Source: Wolfiporia cocos (Eukaryota > Basidiomycota > Agaricomycetes > Polyporales > Phaeolaceae). From it: a DNA stretch of 64,000 nucleotides. Every line of letters begins with the position of its first letter. The first letter of the stretch is position 1. The stretch covers positions 248,001-312,000 of the forward strand of contig JACCLO010000010.1 in the NCBI GenBank assembly GCA_029448655.1, written 5' to 3'. The notes beneath the pieces are model-generated. The model saw nothing but the letters and a program-made list of their open reading frames with translations, did no database searches and was not told the DNA's origin. Position numbers and translations under genes: made by a program. Below are positions 11,069 to 22,462 of the stretch, piece after piece.

Positions 11069-11122
11069 TCAGCCCCTCCCTAAGCATTCGTCGGCCTCGA
11101 CGAATTTTCCAAGTTCCCCTCT

Positions 11123-12184
11123 TCAGAGTGCCTCGGCGTCCTGTTCGTTATAGATGTCGCCGTTCCCGCTGAGGGACGGGGTCGTAGGAGTTCGCCATAC
11201 GAAGTGTTGGCGGCATTCATTCTGTCGATGACCTGGTTGATTGAGCCCACAAGTTCTGCAAATATAATCGGGGCAGTCGAGGATCCAGTGGTTAGCGGAA
11301 CCACATTGTCGACACGGCTGCTCGGGTGAGGGCCTCGCTGGTACCCGTAGGGAAGGGATATCGCGGAGGTATTCGTTATGTTGGTACCTCCAGTGGTGTG
11401 CGGCTCGGTGGAGGTTTTGTGCGGCCCATGTTGGTAGGGAGGCGGTGTCTCGTTTGTGCTCCCTCGCACCTCGCTCAAACTCCTCGCGGGTAATACTCTG
11501 CACTGAAGGAGATCGTCGAATAGGCGGCGTGCTATTCGCTCTTCGCTGTCTCGCTGGGGTAGCCCCAGGGCTCGTCGGGCGTGCAGGTGGTTCACGTCTC
11601 TCGTTGCCTCCCATACCAGGAATACGTGGCGTCGGGTCTCTAACTCTTGTTCGGCGGGCCCTCTGAGTCTCGGTAGGCAACGGAAATAATACTCTATTGC
11701 CCTCCATAAAATCAAACGGCCTTGCAACTCGGTGTCGTTCGTCGGGGGTGAAAAAGCGGGCAGGTCGCGGTGTGTATTCGGGTCGACTGGGAGCAACGTG
11801 CTCGCGATCCTCGAAGTCGTTGAGCGCGTGTCGTAGTCGGGCCGTCGTAGTGGCGGCCAATCGGTCGATAAGTCTGTCGGTGAGTAGCTCGAGTCCCTCT
11901 CTCTGCGCTCTGATCTGCCCCTCCATTCGGACGAGGTCCTCGGTGATGTTCTGGTACGAGCTGTAAACGTGGGTGAGGTCCTGCGCGATGTCAAAGAGGG
12001 CCGACCAGCCATCGGCTCGGCCAGCAAAAGGTCCCTCGGCCCTGTACCAGAGGAGGGCGTGTCTAATCTGCAGATGCTGGGGGGAATACCTTCTTGGTGG
12101 CGTACCTCGCGGTCGGCCTTCTCGACGATCTGCATCGCCGGGGGTCGTGGTACGGCGGGGGAGCTGGTGGCGAGTCGTCGACAT
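11123..12184 (-). pseudogene. G1 downstream ORF with two zinc knuckles (gag-like)
   Basis: Lies 3' of the integrase/chromodomain. The N-part starting MSTTRHQLPRR (12184) has YRAEGPFAGRADGWSALFDI and a helical segment TEDLVRMEGQIRAQREGLEL. The middle, one frame over (+1), reads GRLILWRAIEYYFRCLPRLR and RDSEERIARRLFDDL. The end carries CX2CX4HX4C (CRQCGSANHWILDC) and CX2CX6HX4C (CRTCGLNQPGHRQNEC). In copy G2 middle and end share a frame, so G1 has lost one base near 11440. The +1 step between N-part and middle occurs in both copies. The composition is Gag-like, but a position after pol is unusual. Alternatively the middle domain may be read in frame with pol, since that frame stays open through 11080. 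Confidence 0.6.
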
Positions 12185-13125
12185 ACTATTACTGTCCTGT
12201 TTTCGAGTGTCGGGGTTGTCCTGACTCTCGTCCTGTGGTAGTCTTTTATCAGCTCCTTGGAATGTTCCAAGTTCGCCTCGTCTTCCCATGAGTTGTCGGC
12301 CGTGGCATAGCCTTTCCATTTGACGAAGTATTGATGCTTCTTTCTTTGCCATCTGTCAGCCAAGATGGCTTCGACTTCGTATTCTTCTTGTCCCTTGATG
12401 ATATCAGGTGGCGGCCGTAGGTAATTGGGTCCGTGTACCCTTGTTTCGTTGAATGGTTTTAGTAAGGCAGCGTGGAAGACCGGATGAATTTTCCAATTTG
12501 CCGGTAACTGCAGCCGGTACGTCGTGGGTCCCATCTTTTCTGTGATGATGAAGGGTCCTTCTCTTTTTGGTGCCAGTTTGTTCGATTCAAAGGGGATCGT
12601 TAGGTTCTTGGCGTCGAGCCAGACCTTATCCCCTTTCTCAAGCTTCGGTAGTTCTCTGAAGAACCGCCCTGCCATTCTTTTCTGGGCTAATTCATGCGCG
12701 ATGAATGCCATCTTTCGCGCCTCTTTGATCTTCTTGATCCTGTCGACTGCTGCCGGGACGTTCCCTACTCTGTCATAGTCTGGGAATCCTCTCGGGACGT
12801 ATCCTAAGATTATTTTGAGTGGCGCTGGCCGGTTTTCGGTTCGTCTGGTGTTGTGCGCGAATTTGACGTCAGGCAGTCGTTGTACCCATTGGAACGGGTC
12901 ATTCATGCAATAGATACGAAGGTATACTTCGATCTGTTGATTCATCCTTTCCGTTTGTCCGTCCGTCTGGGGATGATATGCTGTACTCATTGCTGACTCC
13001 GTTCCCTGCAGCTTGCATAATTCTCTGAATAGTTTTGATGCGAATTGTGGTCCCCTGTCCGAGATGATTTTTCAGGGGACACCGTACTGTGAATATATCT
13101 TTCAATGGAATATTTCTGCGGCCAG
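12185..13125 (-). pseudogene. pol: G1 pol fragment: integrase end and chromodomain
   Basis: Integrase catalytic core end (SDRGPQFASKLF, then STAYHPQTDGQTERMNQ, carrying the second Asp and the region before the catalytic Glu), the C-terminal integrase barrel (GDKVWLDAKNL, PKREGPFIITEKMGP, HPVFHAALLKPF) and a chromodomain (EEYEVEAILADR, QYFVKWKGYATADNSWED). Two in-frame TGA codons at 13102-13104 and 13072-13074 break the core. Protease, RT and RNase H are absent, lost at the junction near 13126. Chromodomains guide integration to marked chromatin in this group. Confidence 0.85.
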
Positions 13126-13635
13126 GGTGCTGGAGATAGTATCATGTGATGAATAGGTAGCGTGGTTGAGAGATAAGATAAGACGTCTAGTGTGGGAATG
13201 GTCACGTGAGTGATCTACGAGGTTATGGTTCGGTACAGCGGCACGGTAGCTTAAGTATAGCTTAGATACAGGATTGCAGATGTCGAAGAACAATTCGGAA
13301 TAAATGCGAAGAAATAGTGAAAAATACTGGGAAAATTAGAGAGCAGATAAATCTGTGACAATCACGTCGACCGAGGGTTCCAGGATATCGTGCGCGTGCA
13401 TGTCAGACTGTCACAGATTTATCTGTTCTCTAATTTTCCATGCTATTTCTTCGCATTTATTCCGAATTGTTCTTCGACATCTGCACTTAAACTGTATCTA
13501 AGCTATACTTAAGCTACCATGCCGCTGTACCGAACCATAACCTTGTAGATCACTCACGTGACCATTCCCACACTAGACGTCTTATCTTATCTCTCAACCA
13601 CGCTACCTATTCATCACATGATACTATCTCCAGCA
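13126..13635. repeat. Inverted repeat: two head-to-head family H LTR pieces
   Basis: Left arm 13126-13360 (minus orientation) and right arm 13409-13635 (plus orientation) are nearly perfect reverse complements, about 230 bases each, with a 48-bp spacer (13361-13408). Both are 5' pieces of the 644-bp LTR of E2 and start with TGTCACAGATTTATC at the spacer. Confidence 0.85.
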
Positions 13636-14215
13636 TGTCACAAGAAATCCCGGATTACTTTTCTGTCTCACCCTTGGCTCACGCTTATCCACAGATATTC
13701 GCTATGATATATTACTTAGCCGCTCAAGTGGAACCGCACGTGCGTAGGTAGATAGGTTCTTCACTATCTTATCTCTACTGGTCATATCTTATCTCTACTG
13801 GTCACGTGATGTCAAGGGTAGTAACAGCGTTACGTAGTTATGGGTTACGGTCACAGCGCGCGCACAGACCACGCCATTAGGGCAGGTCTTGTACGGCGGT
13901 AGTTACTGTCTCTCATGTATATATACTACGACGTTCTGAGGCTTACACCTCAGAACTATTCTTCTCGACCTTGGGGCAAGTCCCCTGGGAATCATCTTCT
14001 CTCTGGTGCGCGCCTGCTCAGCGTCAACACACACACTCTCTCTCTTTGCTAGCCTGGGTGCCTAAGGAGCGGCCAGTCCTCCTCATCCGGCAGCGGTTCG
14101 GTGCGTCCCGACCAGCCCCTGAAATACAAGGGAAGGGCAACAGCAGTTCGTCCACAAGAGACGTCCTGTTCTCCTTGGAGGATAGGGATAGGGGTACCAG
14201 TGGGTTTCCGTGTCA
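13636..14215 (+). repeat. L 5' LTR
   Basis: TGTCACAAGAAATCCCGG to TTTCCGTGTCA; the TATATATA box is near 13918-13924. The 33-bp length difference from the 3' LTR includes an extra block near 15450-15490 in the latter and a duplicated CTTATCTCTACTGGTCA unit near 13780 in this one, so the two LTRs have diverged by indels. Confidence 0.9.
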
Positions 14216-14900
14216 TAAGAATAGTTCTATCTTACTCCCCGCCCCGTCGCCTTCATATACGCGGCCTGGAGGTCTCGACGTTTAGGTCTAGTGCAGCGTG
14301 GTGGGGCACCCACTGAGCCACAAGCGGCCTTGGGCAGTACATTTACCAGCCCCCACTAAGCGTTGCTAGGGCGAAGGCGCCCTGGACCGACGACGGACTG
14401 AGAATCAGGAAGGACACCGCCGGACACAGCGGTAGTCCCCGAGGCAAGACGTCAGACCTAGTGGGTATGTGAAGCACCTTGGTGTAACCCCACAGCGGCA
14501 GGTCAGCGAAGCGAGGCCGACAACAGGTGTCCCGCACCTATGGACACCCTTAGGCGACAGATACAACCTCCACCACCTACGATGACCAGGAGCCAGCGTC
14601 TCCACAGCAACCACCCACCATCCAACCGACGTCCTACCAACCGCGTGCAAATAACCAAGCACACCAAGTGGGAGCGCAGTACCAGGAGTGACGAAAATGG
14701 CTCCTACCGCCGGTGAAAATGCGAAAACGGCGAGAGCAAGGACGGGACCGGCTTAGGGAAGAAGGTGGGGATCAGGTGCTGAAAATGGAAGAACAGGCTC
14801 TCCGGCTGACTAGCGTGAGTGAGAGTGTTGAAGAATTGCCAACAGGGGGTAGCTAGGGGGAATATCCTTCGTCGGGCCGACGAAAATTCTAAGGAGGTGA
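14216..14900 (+). other. L interior, non-coding
   Basis: 685 bases without a credible reading frame in either strand; the minus-strand open stretches are short and low in complexity. No similarity to gag or pol of any element in the window was noticed, so L is not a simple deletion derivative of those present here. Confidence 0.7.
14218..14228 (+). promoter_or_regulatory. Putative self-priming site of L
   Basis: AGAATAGTTCT two bases after the 5' LTR is complementary to AGAACTATTCT at 13952-13962, about 28 bases past the TATA box. The complementarity extends to 12 bases. Confidence 0.7.
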
Positions 14901-15513
14901 TGTCACAAGAAATCCCGGAATAAAGGGATTACCTTTTTGTCTCACCCTTGGCTCACGCTTATCCACAGATATTCGCTACAATATATTACCTAGCCGCTCA
15001 GTGGAACCGCACGTGCATAGGTAGATAAGTTCTTCACTATCTTATCTCTACAGGTCACGTGACGTTGGGAGTAGTCACAACGTAACGTAGTTATGGGTTA
15101 CGGTCACAGCGCGCACACAGACCACGCCATTAGGGCAGGTCTTGAACGGCGGTAGTTACTGTCTCTCATGTATATATACTACGACGTTCTGAGGCTTACA
15201 CCTCAGAACTATTCTTCTCAGACCTTGGGGCAAGTCCCCTGGAAACCATCTCCTCTCTGGTGTGCGCCTGCTCAGTGTCGACATCCTCTCCCTCTCTCTC
15301 CTTGACTGCTAGCCTGGGTGCCTAAGGAGTGGTGTCCTCCTCATCCGCCAGCGGTTCGGTGCGTCCCGACCAGCCCCTGAAATATAAGGGAAGGGCAACA
15401 GCAGTTCGTCCACAAGAGACGTCCTGTTTTCTTTGGAGGATAGGGATAGGAGGGATATAGGGAGGGTTTCCCTGCTTTGCGGGTAGTCACGTAACCAGTG
15501 GGTTTCCGTGTCA
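14901..15513 (+). repeat. L 3' LTR
   Basis: TGTCACAAGAAATCCCGG to TTTCCGTGTCA, 613 bp, preceded by the purine tract and followed by TSD CAGCA. Confidence 0.9.
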
Positions 15514-15750
15514 CAGCACCATTAGCGCTGCCACGTCATAACTGACATCATCGTTCCAGACTCTGGGCAGAGTCCGGACCCACATCACGTTTCCAACGTA
15601 GACGCCTTACTCACGCATCGTCATACTAATGACATATCCCGATCGGCCTATAACTCAGCCCGGGATCCCCATATCACAAGCTTCGGACACTTCGTTAGCA
15701 CCGCCATTACTGGCCTGTGCCCTACGCCCTACTGTATCGTTAGTCCTACT

Positions 15751-15966
15751 TGACACGGAAACCCACTGGTTACGTGACTACCCGCAAAGCGGGGAAACCC
15801 TCCCTATATCCCTCCTATCCCTATCCTCCAAGGAGAACAGGATGTCTCTTGTGGACGAACTGCCATTGCCCTTCCCTTGTTTTTCAGGGGCTGGTCGGGA
15901 CGCACCGAACCGCTGCCAGATGAGGAGGACTGGCCGCTCCTTAGGCACCCAAGCTAGCAGTCAAAG
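15751..15966 (-). repeat. Truncated family L LTR, inverted
   Basis: Starts TGACACGGAAACCCACTGG, the reverse complement of the L LTR end, and continues to GCTAGCAGTCAAAG, where the next LTR begins. Only the last third of the LTR is present. Confidence 0.8.
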
Positions 15967-16676
15967 TGTTACGGTTATTTTAATTTTTGAATATCGACGG
16001 AACTCACCACCGGGCGAATACGATACAGGGACTTGTTGCGCAACCAACCCCCCTGGCTACTCGTGACTCTATTGGGCGCATCCCCAGTTGTACTAGCATA
16101 TAGGGCGCGTTTCGTCTCTGGCAGATCCAACTCTGCCACCGTTTCATCTATATCATCCAGTAGCTGACAGATGGCGTTCAACCGCCATCATCATTCCTAT
16201 CTATCATTTCGGATATATCACTGCATACTTATCAAACGTTTGGGACTATAGCATAGATAGTATCGGTGACATCTGGGACGGACTTGACCCCGAAAACCTA
16301 ACGTAGTATATAAACTCATGTATTTACTGTCGAGGCTCTTCAGCTCGACCTTGTTGTACAAACAAGAAGTCTTATACTCGTTCTCAAACGTAGGAAACTA
16401 CGCTCAGTATTTCTCACTCGAGCAATCAAACGAATAAGTCCTCGAAGTGCACACTGACTTCTCGGACTTAAGCGAGTCTTATATTCTATTCGACTCGCAC
16501 TTGAACAGATTATATCCTCTAACGCGTATTGGATATTAACCGATCCCCTAAGGACTTCACTTAGGACCCGAAGGCATCTAACGAGTATTTGCCTTGCATA
16601 CGGCGACGTGCCTACGTGCAGAAGAACGATCTATATTCACGACTCGAATATACGAACGGGTATTCGACCCGTAACA
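15967..16676 (+). repeat. Family G LTR, plus orientation
   Basis: 710 bp, TGTTACGGTTATTTTA to CGACCCGTAACA. The flanks are CAAAG (left) and ACGCC (right): no TSD, and the two sides belong to different elements (an L LTR piece and gag of element A). This suggests a rearrangement or deletion at this LTR. Confidence 0.88.
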
Positions 16677-19506
16677 ACGCCACAGCACTCTACACTCGGG
16701 CCATCGGTCCGGTAGGAGACTTAGACGTGGAGTCCACCGCTCCCGTCCAATCCACCGACATGGTGGTGGCCAACGGACTGGCCACATACCTCTCTGAAGA
16801 AGAGAGGGCCCAGATCAACCCCAGACTACATGGGGCAATCATCGACGCCGCCGTACAACGAAGTGCGGCAATTGCCCACGACCAAAACGCAACCTTGGGC
16901 AATGTAGTCCGCGCCCGCCTGGAGCATATCCATGGCAGAATCGACTCCCTGGTTGGGCAATCCAGGGCAATTGAACAGGTGGCCCAAGACAAACTGCACG
17001 AAGCGGTTAGTTCACTTCGCAACGAGGTTGTGTCCACCTTGGTGGACCTTGGCAAGGAACTCCGACAGGAGTATACCGCCAAGTTCTCCGAAATAGAGAA
17101 ACAGCTCCGGGACGAGTACCGGACTCGGATCGACGATCTCGAGGATGCGTTTGCCGAGCGCATGGAAAAAGTTGAGGAAGAACTTCGGAGGAGTCGCAAA
17201 AACCCCTCCGTTCCCAACCCTCCCGGCGTCCGCACACCCCCGGAAGCACCCGCACCGGCCCGCACAACCGAGGCCACTGCCGCCGCACCACCCGCAGCAA
17301 CTGCTGCAGCAGCCGTCGCACCGCAGATTCCAGGTCTGCCCCAAAACCTGAAAATCCCCCCTCCCCCTGAATTCTCTGGGTCATCTGGAAAGGTGACTGC
17401 ACAGGAATGGGTGGAGAAGATGGGCCTGTACTTCGGTACGCTCAGGGTCTACGACGACCATGACCGTATCACCACAGCCCTCTTCCGCGTCACAGGGGAC
17501 GCATACAAATTTTTCTCGCCTCTCATCAAGAAGGCAGGAAACGGTGAACCTCTCGGCGCCTGGGAGGATTTCACCAAATCCGTAATGGTGCAATACGGCA
17601 AGATGACGGATAAGGAGATCGCGAAGAAAGAAATTCGCGGATATTACGGTACCAAGGGCAAGGAACTCGCAGAATCGAACTATTTCAATTACTGCGAACG
17701 GTTCCGCACCCTCGGCCGTCTCTCCGAAACCGCCAACGAGACCCTGGTGTGGGAGTTCACGGAAACACTCCCAGAAAAGGTTAAGGACACCTTGAACGTC
17801 CTCGGCAAGACCCCGTTCTTCAAGGCCCCAACCGACATCGAGCCCCTTATCGACTTTGCTCTGGAGATGTACCAAACATCCTATCCAGACAAGATCAAGG
17901 GTTCGATTTTCGAGAAGGCCGGCAAGAAGGACTCGGCCCCTGCCGAAAAAAGGAGACGTCCTCCGCTTCTGCGATGACACAGATGGGACTCACCAAGCCA
18001 GTATCCTTGCGATGAACTAAGGCGACTTAAGTGAGGAAGAGGTTATCAGACGCAATAGGAGGTAAGAGGTTCTTCTACGGCGTACGCCGAGAAGAATAGA
18101 ACTAGAGTTATAGGCCGTCAAGGCCCTACTTATATACACAAATATAACGGGTCATGTGCTACTGTATAGTGCATGCCCGATAAGGAGTGTGGGCTTGGTT
18201 GCCATAAGGGCGACCAAGTGGTACAACTACTCTACAATGGCTGTGACCCGCCGGTAATGGCCGAGCCAATGGTAAAGAGAGAGCGTGTGGTCTCATCGTT
18301 AGATGGACATGTGAATACGGGCGCAGCCCGGGTATTAAGGGATGCCGGTTGCCGGATACCGTGAGGTATAATGGCGATTGGCCGGTCATCGTGTGCTGAC
18401 CAAGGCGAGACGCCGAGGTAGCTATGCCATTGGACGTTAGTACCGTGGCATGTGATCATGTACCGGGCCGTCAGGTAACCGGGACATGTGTTGGTCTTAG
18501 CCGTGAGGCGAGGACCGGTGTTTGGGCAACGCCGTGATGGCAGAAGCCCGGGACTTGGAGAACGCCGAGTCCGTGGGAGGCCGAGGAGGCCGTGACCTAT
18601 AGCGATATAGCCTTGGTGCTATTATGGTGCTTGTATGGTCGTGTTGCCATTATTATGCGAAGGCGTGGCGCGCCTGAGGCGTCATTGTGATCAAGGATCT
18701 TATGACGGTGGGAAGCTGGGAAGGCCGACCCAATAGTACAAGGCCGCGAGGCACTGTTTGTACATGTGGACATTATTATGCGAGCGTGCCGCGCTCGGCC
18801 TATCATTATGATCTAAGATCTATGACTTGGCTGGTCTTGCTCTGACGGGCGAGACCTGTATGACGTAGCTGTAGCTATGCTATTGGACCGGAAGGTGCCG
18901 TAGCGTTATGTAAGCTAGTCATGTGGTTGATAAGCCCAGTTAAGAGCTTGTCGTGGTGGCAATGGGAGTTAACCCGTAGATAACTTGTAGTTAGACGTAT
19001 AAATCCCAGGTAAATTGCTATAATCATAGGAAAAATGCTGTAAGTCCCAGATAAATCTGTGACATGCGAAGAAGTCGGAGAAAAAGAAGGACAAGGGAAA
19101 GGTGCCCGCCAAAGCCCCCGCCGACACCGCCAACGCCGTCTGCACCTACTGCAAGCAGACGGGACACTACTTTAACAAGTGTCCTAAGCTTGCGGCAGAC
19201 AAGGCTGCGGGAATGTTCATGCCTGCCGCTCAGCGGGCCGAACAACAAAGGGCGAAGGATGCAGCTGCCGCGTCTGGAAAGACCACGGCTGCTCCTTCGG
19301 GTAGTGGAAAGGGACAGGCTTCTGGCAAGAAGCCGTACTCGGCGCCCCCCGCGGATGGCAAGACATATCGTGCCCAAACGATCTGGGAAGAAGTCATGGC
19401 TGACTCAACATCAGCAGGAACATCGGCCCCCACCACCACCGTCGCCAACGTCGGAACCATCTCGGTTCCCCTCGCCCCCACCACGCGTCTCGAAGATGTC
19501 TTGTGA
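16677..19506 (+). pseudogene. gag: gag of element A (interrupted by solo LTR J)
   Basis: Aligns with E4 gag from its residue about 85: RLHGAIIDAAVQRSAAIAHD, a long coiled coil (HGRIDSLVGQSRAIEQ, LEDAFAERMEKVEEELRR), a Pro/Ala linker, the capsid-like part (QEWVEKMGLYFGTLRVY, ETLVWEFTETLPEKVKDTL) and, after LTR J, a CX2CX4HX4C knuckle (CTYCKQTGHYFNKC). It ends with TGA at 19504. Breaks: missing N-terminus, a one-base loss in an A-run near 17950 relative to E4, and insertion of LTR J at 17975 with TSD TGCGA. Confidence 0.88.
17975..19064 (-). repeat. Solo LTR, family J, in gag of A
   Basis: 1090 bp, TGACACAGATGGGACTC to AATCTGTGACA, with a perfect TSD TGCGA (17970-17974 and 19065-19069). Same family and orientation as 8397-9412. 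Confidence 0.92.
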
Positions 19507-21701
19507 AGAATGCACCAGCCCCGCAGTGGCTGGGAGCATACAGCTCCCTGAAGAAGAGCACCCCTACGACGGGGCTTCACTAGGACCCCTTATCTTGTGG
19601 GAAGATAAGGCGGTCGTACGTCACCCGGTAACTCATCTCGGCATATTCGGTAACTCGGCAATGGACTTTGCCCGGAGGACTAGGACACTAGCTACACGTG
19701 CCCCTCCTGTAAAATACTTTTATCCTGACCCCACCGCGCTCAAGTTTTTCTCAATGTATAATATTGTACATGGCAATGATTCACGAGACGATAACAAATC
19801 ATTTACCATTGAGGTAGAACTGTGGGTATATGGAAAGAAAGTAAACACCATGGCATTAATCAACACCGGTGCATCAATAAGCGTCATCGATAAGAAACTC
19901 GTCCATGAGGAGAAGTTAGTCACTCAAAAACTACCTTCGCCTCTCGAGATTCGCAACGCTGATGGTACCTCTAATACCGCCGGTAATATCAATATGGCAG
20001 TTAAGGCTTATATGGTGCACGAGGAACACAAGTCCACCGAATTCTTGTATGTAATGGACGTACAGAATGCGGATGTGATCCTCGGATATGATTGGTTCCT
20101 GAAACACAACCCGGATTTCAACTGGCCGGAAGGAATCTCCACATATCGGTGTACGGAAAAATGCAAACATGGCAAACGGGTTTCGATTTCTGAGGAAGAA
20201 GACGAAATCGAACCCCGCAACATCTATCAGATCATCAACAACTTTCCAATAGATTTTCTCGGCTTAGAGGAGCCTGAGAATCCCTTTGTCACTTGGGTGA
20301 ACACCCTTGACAAAGGAACGGAACTCCTTATCGACGCCATTCAGTCGATAACGGAGAAGTCGGACGATGAATTCCTGACAGATGCGGATCTCCAGAAATG
20401 GAAATCCTTGGTTCCGGAGATATACCAAGAGTTTGGTCCCATGGTATTTTCTCAACGCGCATCCGAAAGGATGCCCGAACGGAAACCATACGACCACGCC
20501 ATCGACTTCCCCAATGACGTAGTACTACCGCCTCCGGGTAAGGCGTACAAGATGTCTCCCCAGGAAGCGAACTCGCTAGATCAGTGGATTCAGGAAGAAT
20601 TACGGAAGGGCTACATCCGACACTCGAAATCCCCGATCGCGAGCCCGGTCTTCTTCGTCCCTAAAAAGGATGGCGGAGCCCGAATGGTAGTCGATTACTG
20701 AAAAGTAAACGACTTGACCATTAAAAATAGGTACCCTCTCCCACGCATAGACAAGCTTATCGATAAGCTTAGCCAGGCTTCGATATTCACGAAGCTCGAC
20801 TTCCGTTGGGGTTACAACAACGTAAGAATCAAGGAGGGAGATGAATGGAAGAACGCATTCATTACGCCTAACGGCCTTTACGAAGCTGTAGTCATGTACT
20901 TCGGTTTTTGTAATGCACCCAGCACGTTCCAACACATGATGAACAATATTCTAGGTGACCTTATCAGAGAAGGAAAGGTCATTGTCTACCTAGACGACAT
21001 CCTTGTGTTCGGTAACAACTTGCTGGAACACCGTCGCATCGTCAAGCAAGTATTACAAATCTTGCAAGACAACGACTTGTTCGCGAAGCCTGAAAAGTGC
21101 TTCTTCGAACAAAGCAGTATTGAATACCTGGGAATGATCATTTCCAAAGGAAAAGTCGAAATGGACCCTAAGAAGGTAGCTGGCGTAATGGACTGGCCTA
21201 CACCTGCCATGGTAAAGGACATCCAGGCCTTCGTTGGCTTCGCCAATTACTACCGTCGATTCATTAAGGACTTCTCCAAAGTGGTTAAGCTGTTAACCGA
21301 ACTGTTCAAGAAAAACACGCAATGGAATTGGGGACCCGAACAAGCAGAAGCATTCCAGACCCTTAAGGAAGCTTTCACATCGGCTCCAATACTCCGGATC
21401 CCAGATCAGGAGTCCCCGTTCCGCGTGGAAGCGGATTCTTCCGATTACGCAACTGGTGTGGTGCTATCGCAATACTCTTCGGAGGATAAGCTCTGGCAAC
21501 CGGTAGCCTTTTACTCGAAATCTCTATCAGCACCTGAAAAGAACTATGAGATTTACGATAAGGAGTTGCTCGCAATCATCCGCGCTCTAGAGGAATGGAG
21601 ACATTATCTCGAAGGACATCCACACAAATTCGAAGTATGGTCGGATCATCTCAATCTGACATATTTCAAATCGGCACAAAGGCTAACACGGAGACAAGCA
21701 C
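19494..21701 (+). pseudogene. pol: pol of A, left part: protease, RT, RNase H
   Basis: Overlaps the gag end in the +1 frame, as in E4. The protease has the motif INTGAS (usual form is DTGAS; the catalytic Asp is replaced by Asn, AAC). RT has ARMVVDY followed by a TGA at 20699 where E4 has Arg, then RWGYNNVRIKEGDEW, the catalytic YLDDILVFG, and the RT end. RNase H begins ADSSDYATG, with YDKELLAI and WSDHLNLTY. The frame stops at RRQA, where G2 was inserted at 21702. Lost Asp, nonsense codon and interruption make it dead. Confidence 0.9.
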
Positions 21702-22408
21702 TGTTACGGGTCGAATACCCGTTCGTATATTCGAGTCGCGAATATAGATCGTTCTTCTGCACGTAGGCACATCGCCGTATGCAAGGCAAATACTCGTTAG
21801 ATGCCTTCGGGTCCTAAGTGAAGTCCTTAGGAGATCGGTTAATATCCAATACGCGTTAGAGGATATAGTCTGTTCAAGCGCGAGTCTGATAGAATATAAG
21901 ACTCGCCTAAGTCCAAGAAGTCAGTGTGCACTTCGAGGACTTGGTCATTCGGTTGCTCGAGTGAGAAATACTGAGTGTAGTTTCCTACGTTTGAGAATGA
22001 GTATAAGACTTCTTGTTTGTACAACAAGGTCGAGCTGAAGAGCCTCGATTGTAAGTACATGAGTTTTTATACTACGCTAGGTTTCAGGGGTCAAGTCTGT
22101 CCCAGATGCCACAGATACTATCTACGCTATAGTCCCAAACGTCTGATAAGTATGGAGTGATATATCTGAGACGATAGATAGGAATGATGGCGGTTGAACG
22201 CCATCTGTCAGCTAATAAACGATGAACATGAATTAGTGGCAGGGTTGGATCTGCCAAAGATGAAACGAGCCCTATAGACTAGTACAACTGGGGATGCGCC
22301 CAGTAAGATCACGAGTAGCCAGGGGGCTGGTTGCACAACAAGTCCCTGTATCGTATTTGCTCGGTGGTGAGTTCTGTCGATATTTGAAAAATCAAAATAA
22401 CCGTAACA
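21702..22408 (-). repeat. G2 3' LTR (family G, 707 bp)
   Basis: Same length as 58963-59669, with about ten differences that are mostly C-to-T or G-to-A at CpG (for example GGCACATCG against GGCACGTCG). On its right is the purine tract of the element read on the minus strand. Confidence 0.93.
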
Positions 22409-22462
22409 TCAGCCCCTCCCTAGGCATTCGTCGGCCTCGACGAATTTTCCAAGTTCCTCTCC

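Larger units (their letters stand above)
10360..13125 (-). mobile_element. G1: 3' part of a family G Ty3/Gypsy element
   Basis: On the minus strand: end of integrase, chromodomain, a downstream ORF with zinc knuckles, a purine tract (AGGGAGGGGCTGA) and the 3' LTR. The upstream part is lost at the junction with a family H LTR fragment near 13126. Copy G2 (21702-59669) has the same 3' arrangement. Confidence 0.85.
13636..15513 (+). mobile_element. L: complete small non-autonomous LTR element (1878 bp)
   Basis: Two direct LTRs (580 and 613 bp) around a 685-bp non-coding interior, with a perfect TSD CAGCA (13631-13635 and 15514-15518), a purine tract (AAGGAGGTGA) just before the 3' LTR and a self-priming site just after the 5' LTR. 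It has all cis signals but no gene, so it must have been moved by proteins of another element. Size and layout resemble TRIM/SMART-type elements, though the LTRs are long for that class. Confidence 0.88.
13409..15750 (+). repeat. Truncated family H LTR, interrupted by element L
   Basis: The LTR runs 13409-13635, then resumes at 15519 after the L element and its TSD copy, up to 15750, where it ends abruptly against an inverted LTR L piece. The last part of the LTR (past TATA) is missing compared with 23666-24309 and 32359-33002. Confidence 0.8.

Noticed and set aside
11080..12130. The long 636-codon frame of G1 taken as a single protein
   Set aside because: Between the chromodomain and about 11790 it is a Ser/Thr/Arg/Pro-rich shadow, while the neighbouring frame reads as structured protein; only the integrase/chromodomain part and the later middle domain look real in this frame.
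10355..15966. CAAAG beside the G1 LTR (10355-10359) and beside the LTR at 15967 as a TSD pair
   Set aside because: Both copies lie on the left of LTRs in opposite orientation, which does not fit one insertion; chance or rearrangement.
16690..17277. 195-codon minus-strand frame opposite gag of A, and similar long antisense frames in ORF-A and gag regions
   Set aside because: Shadow frames of GC-rich coding sequence: Ser/Arg/Pro-rich, no conservation between copies, no motifs.
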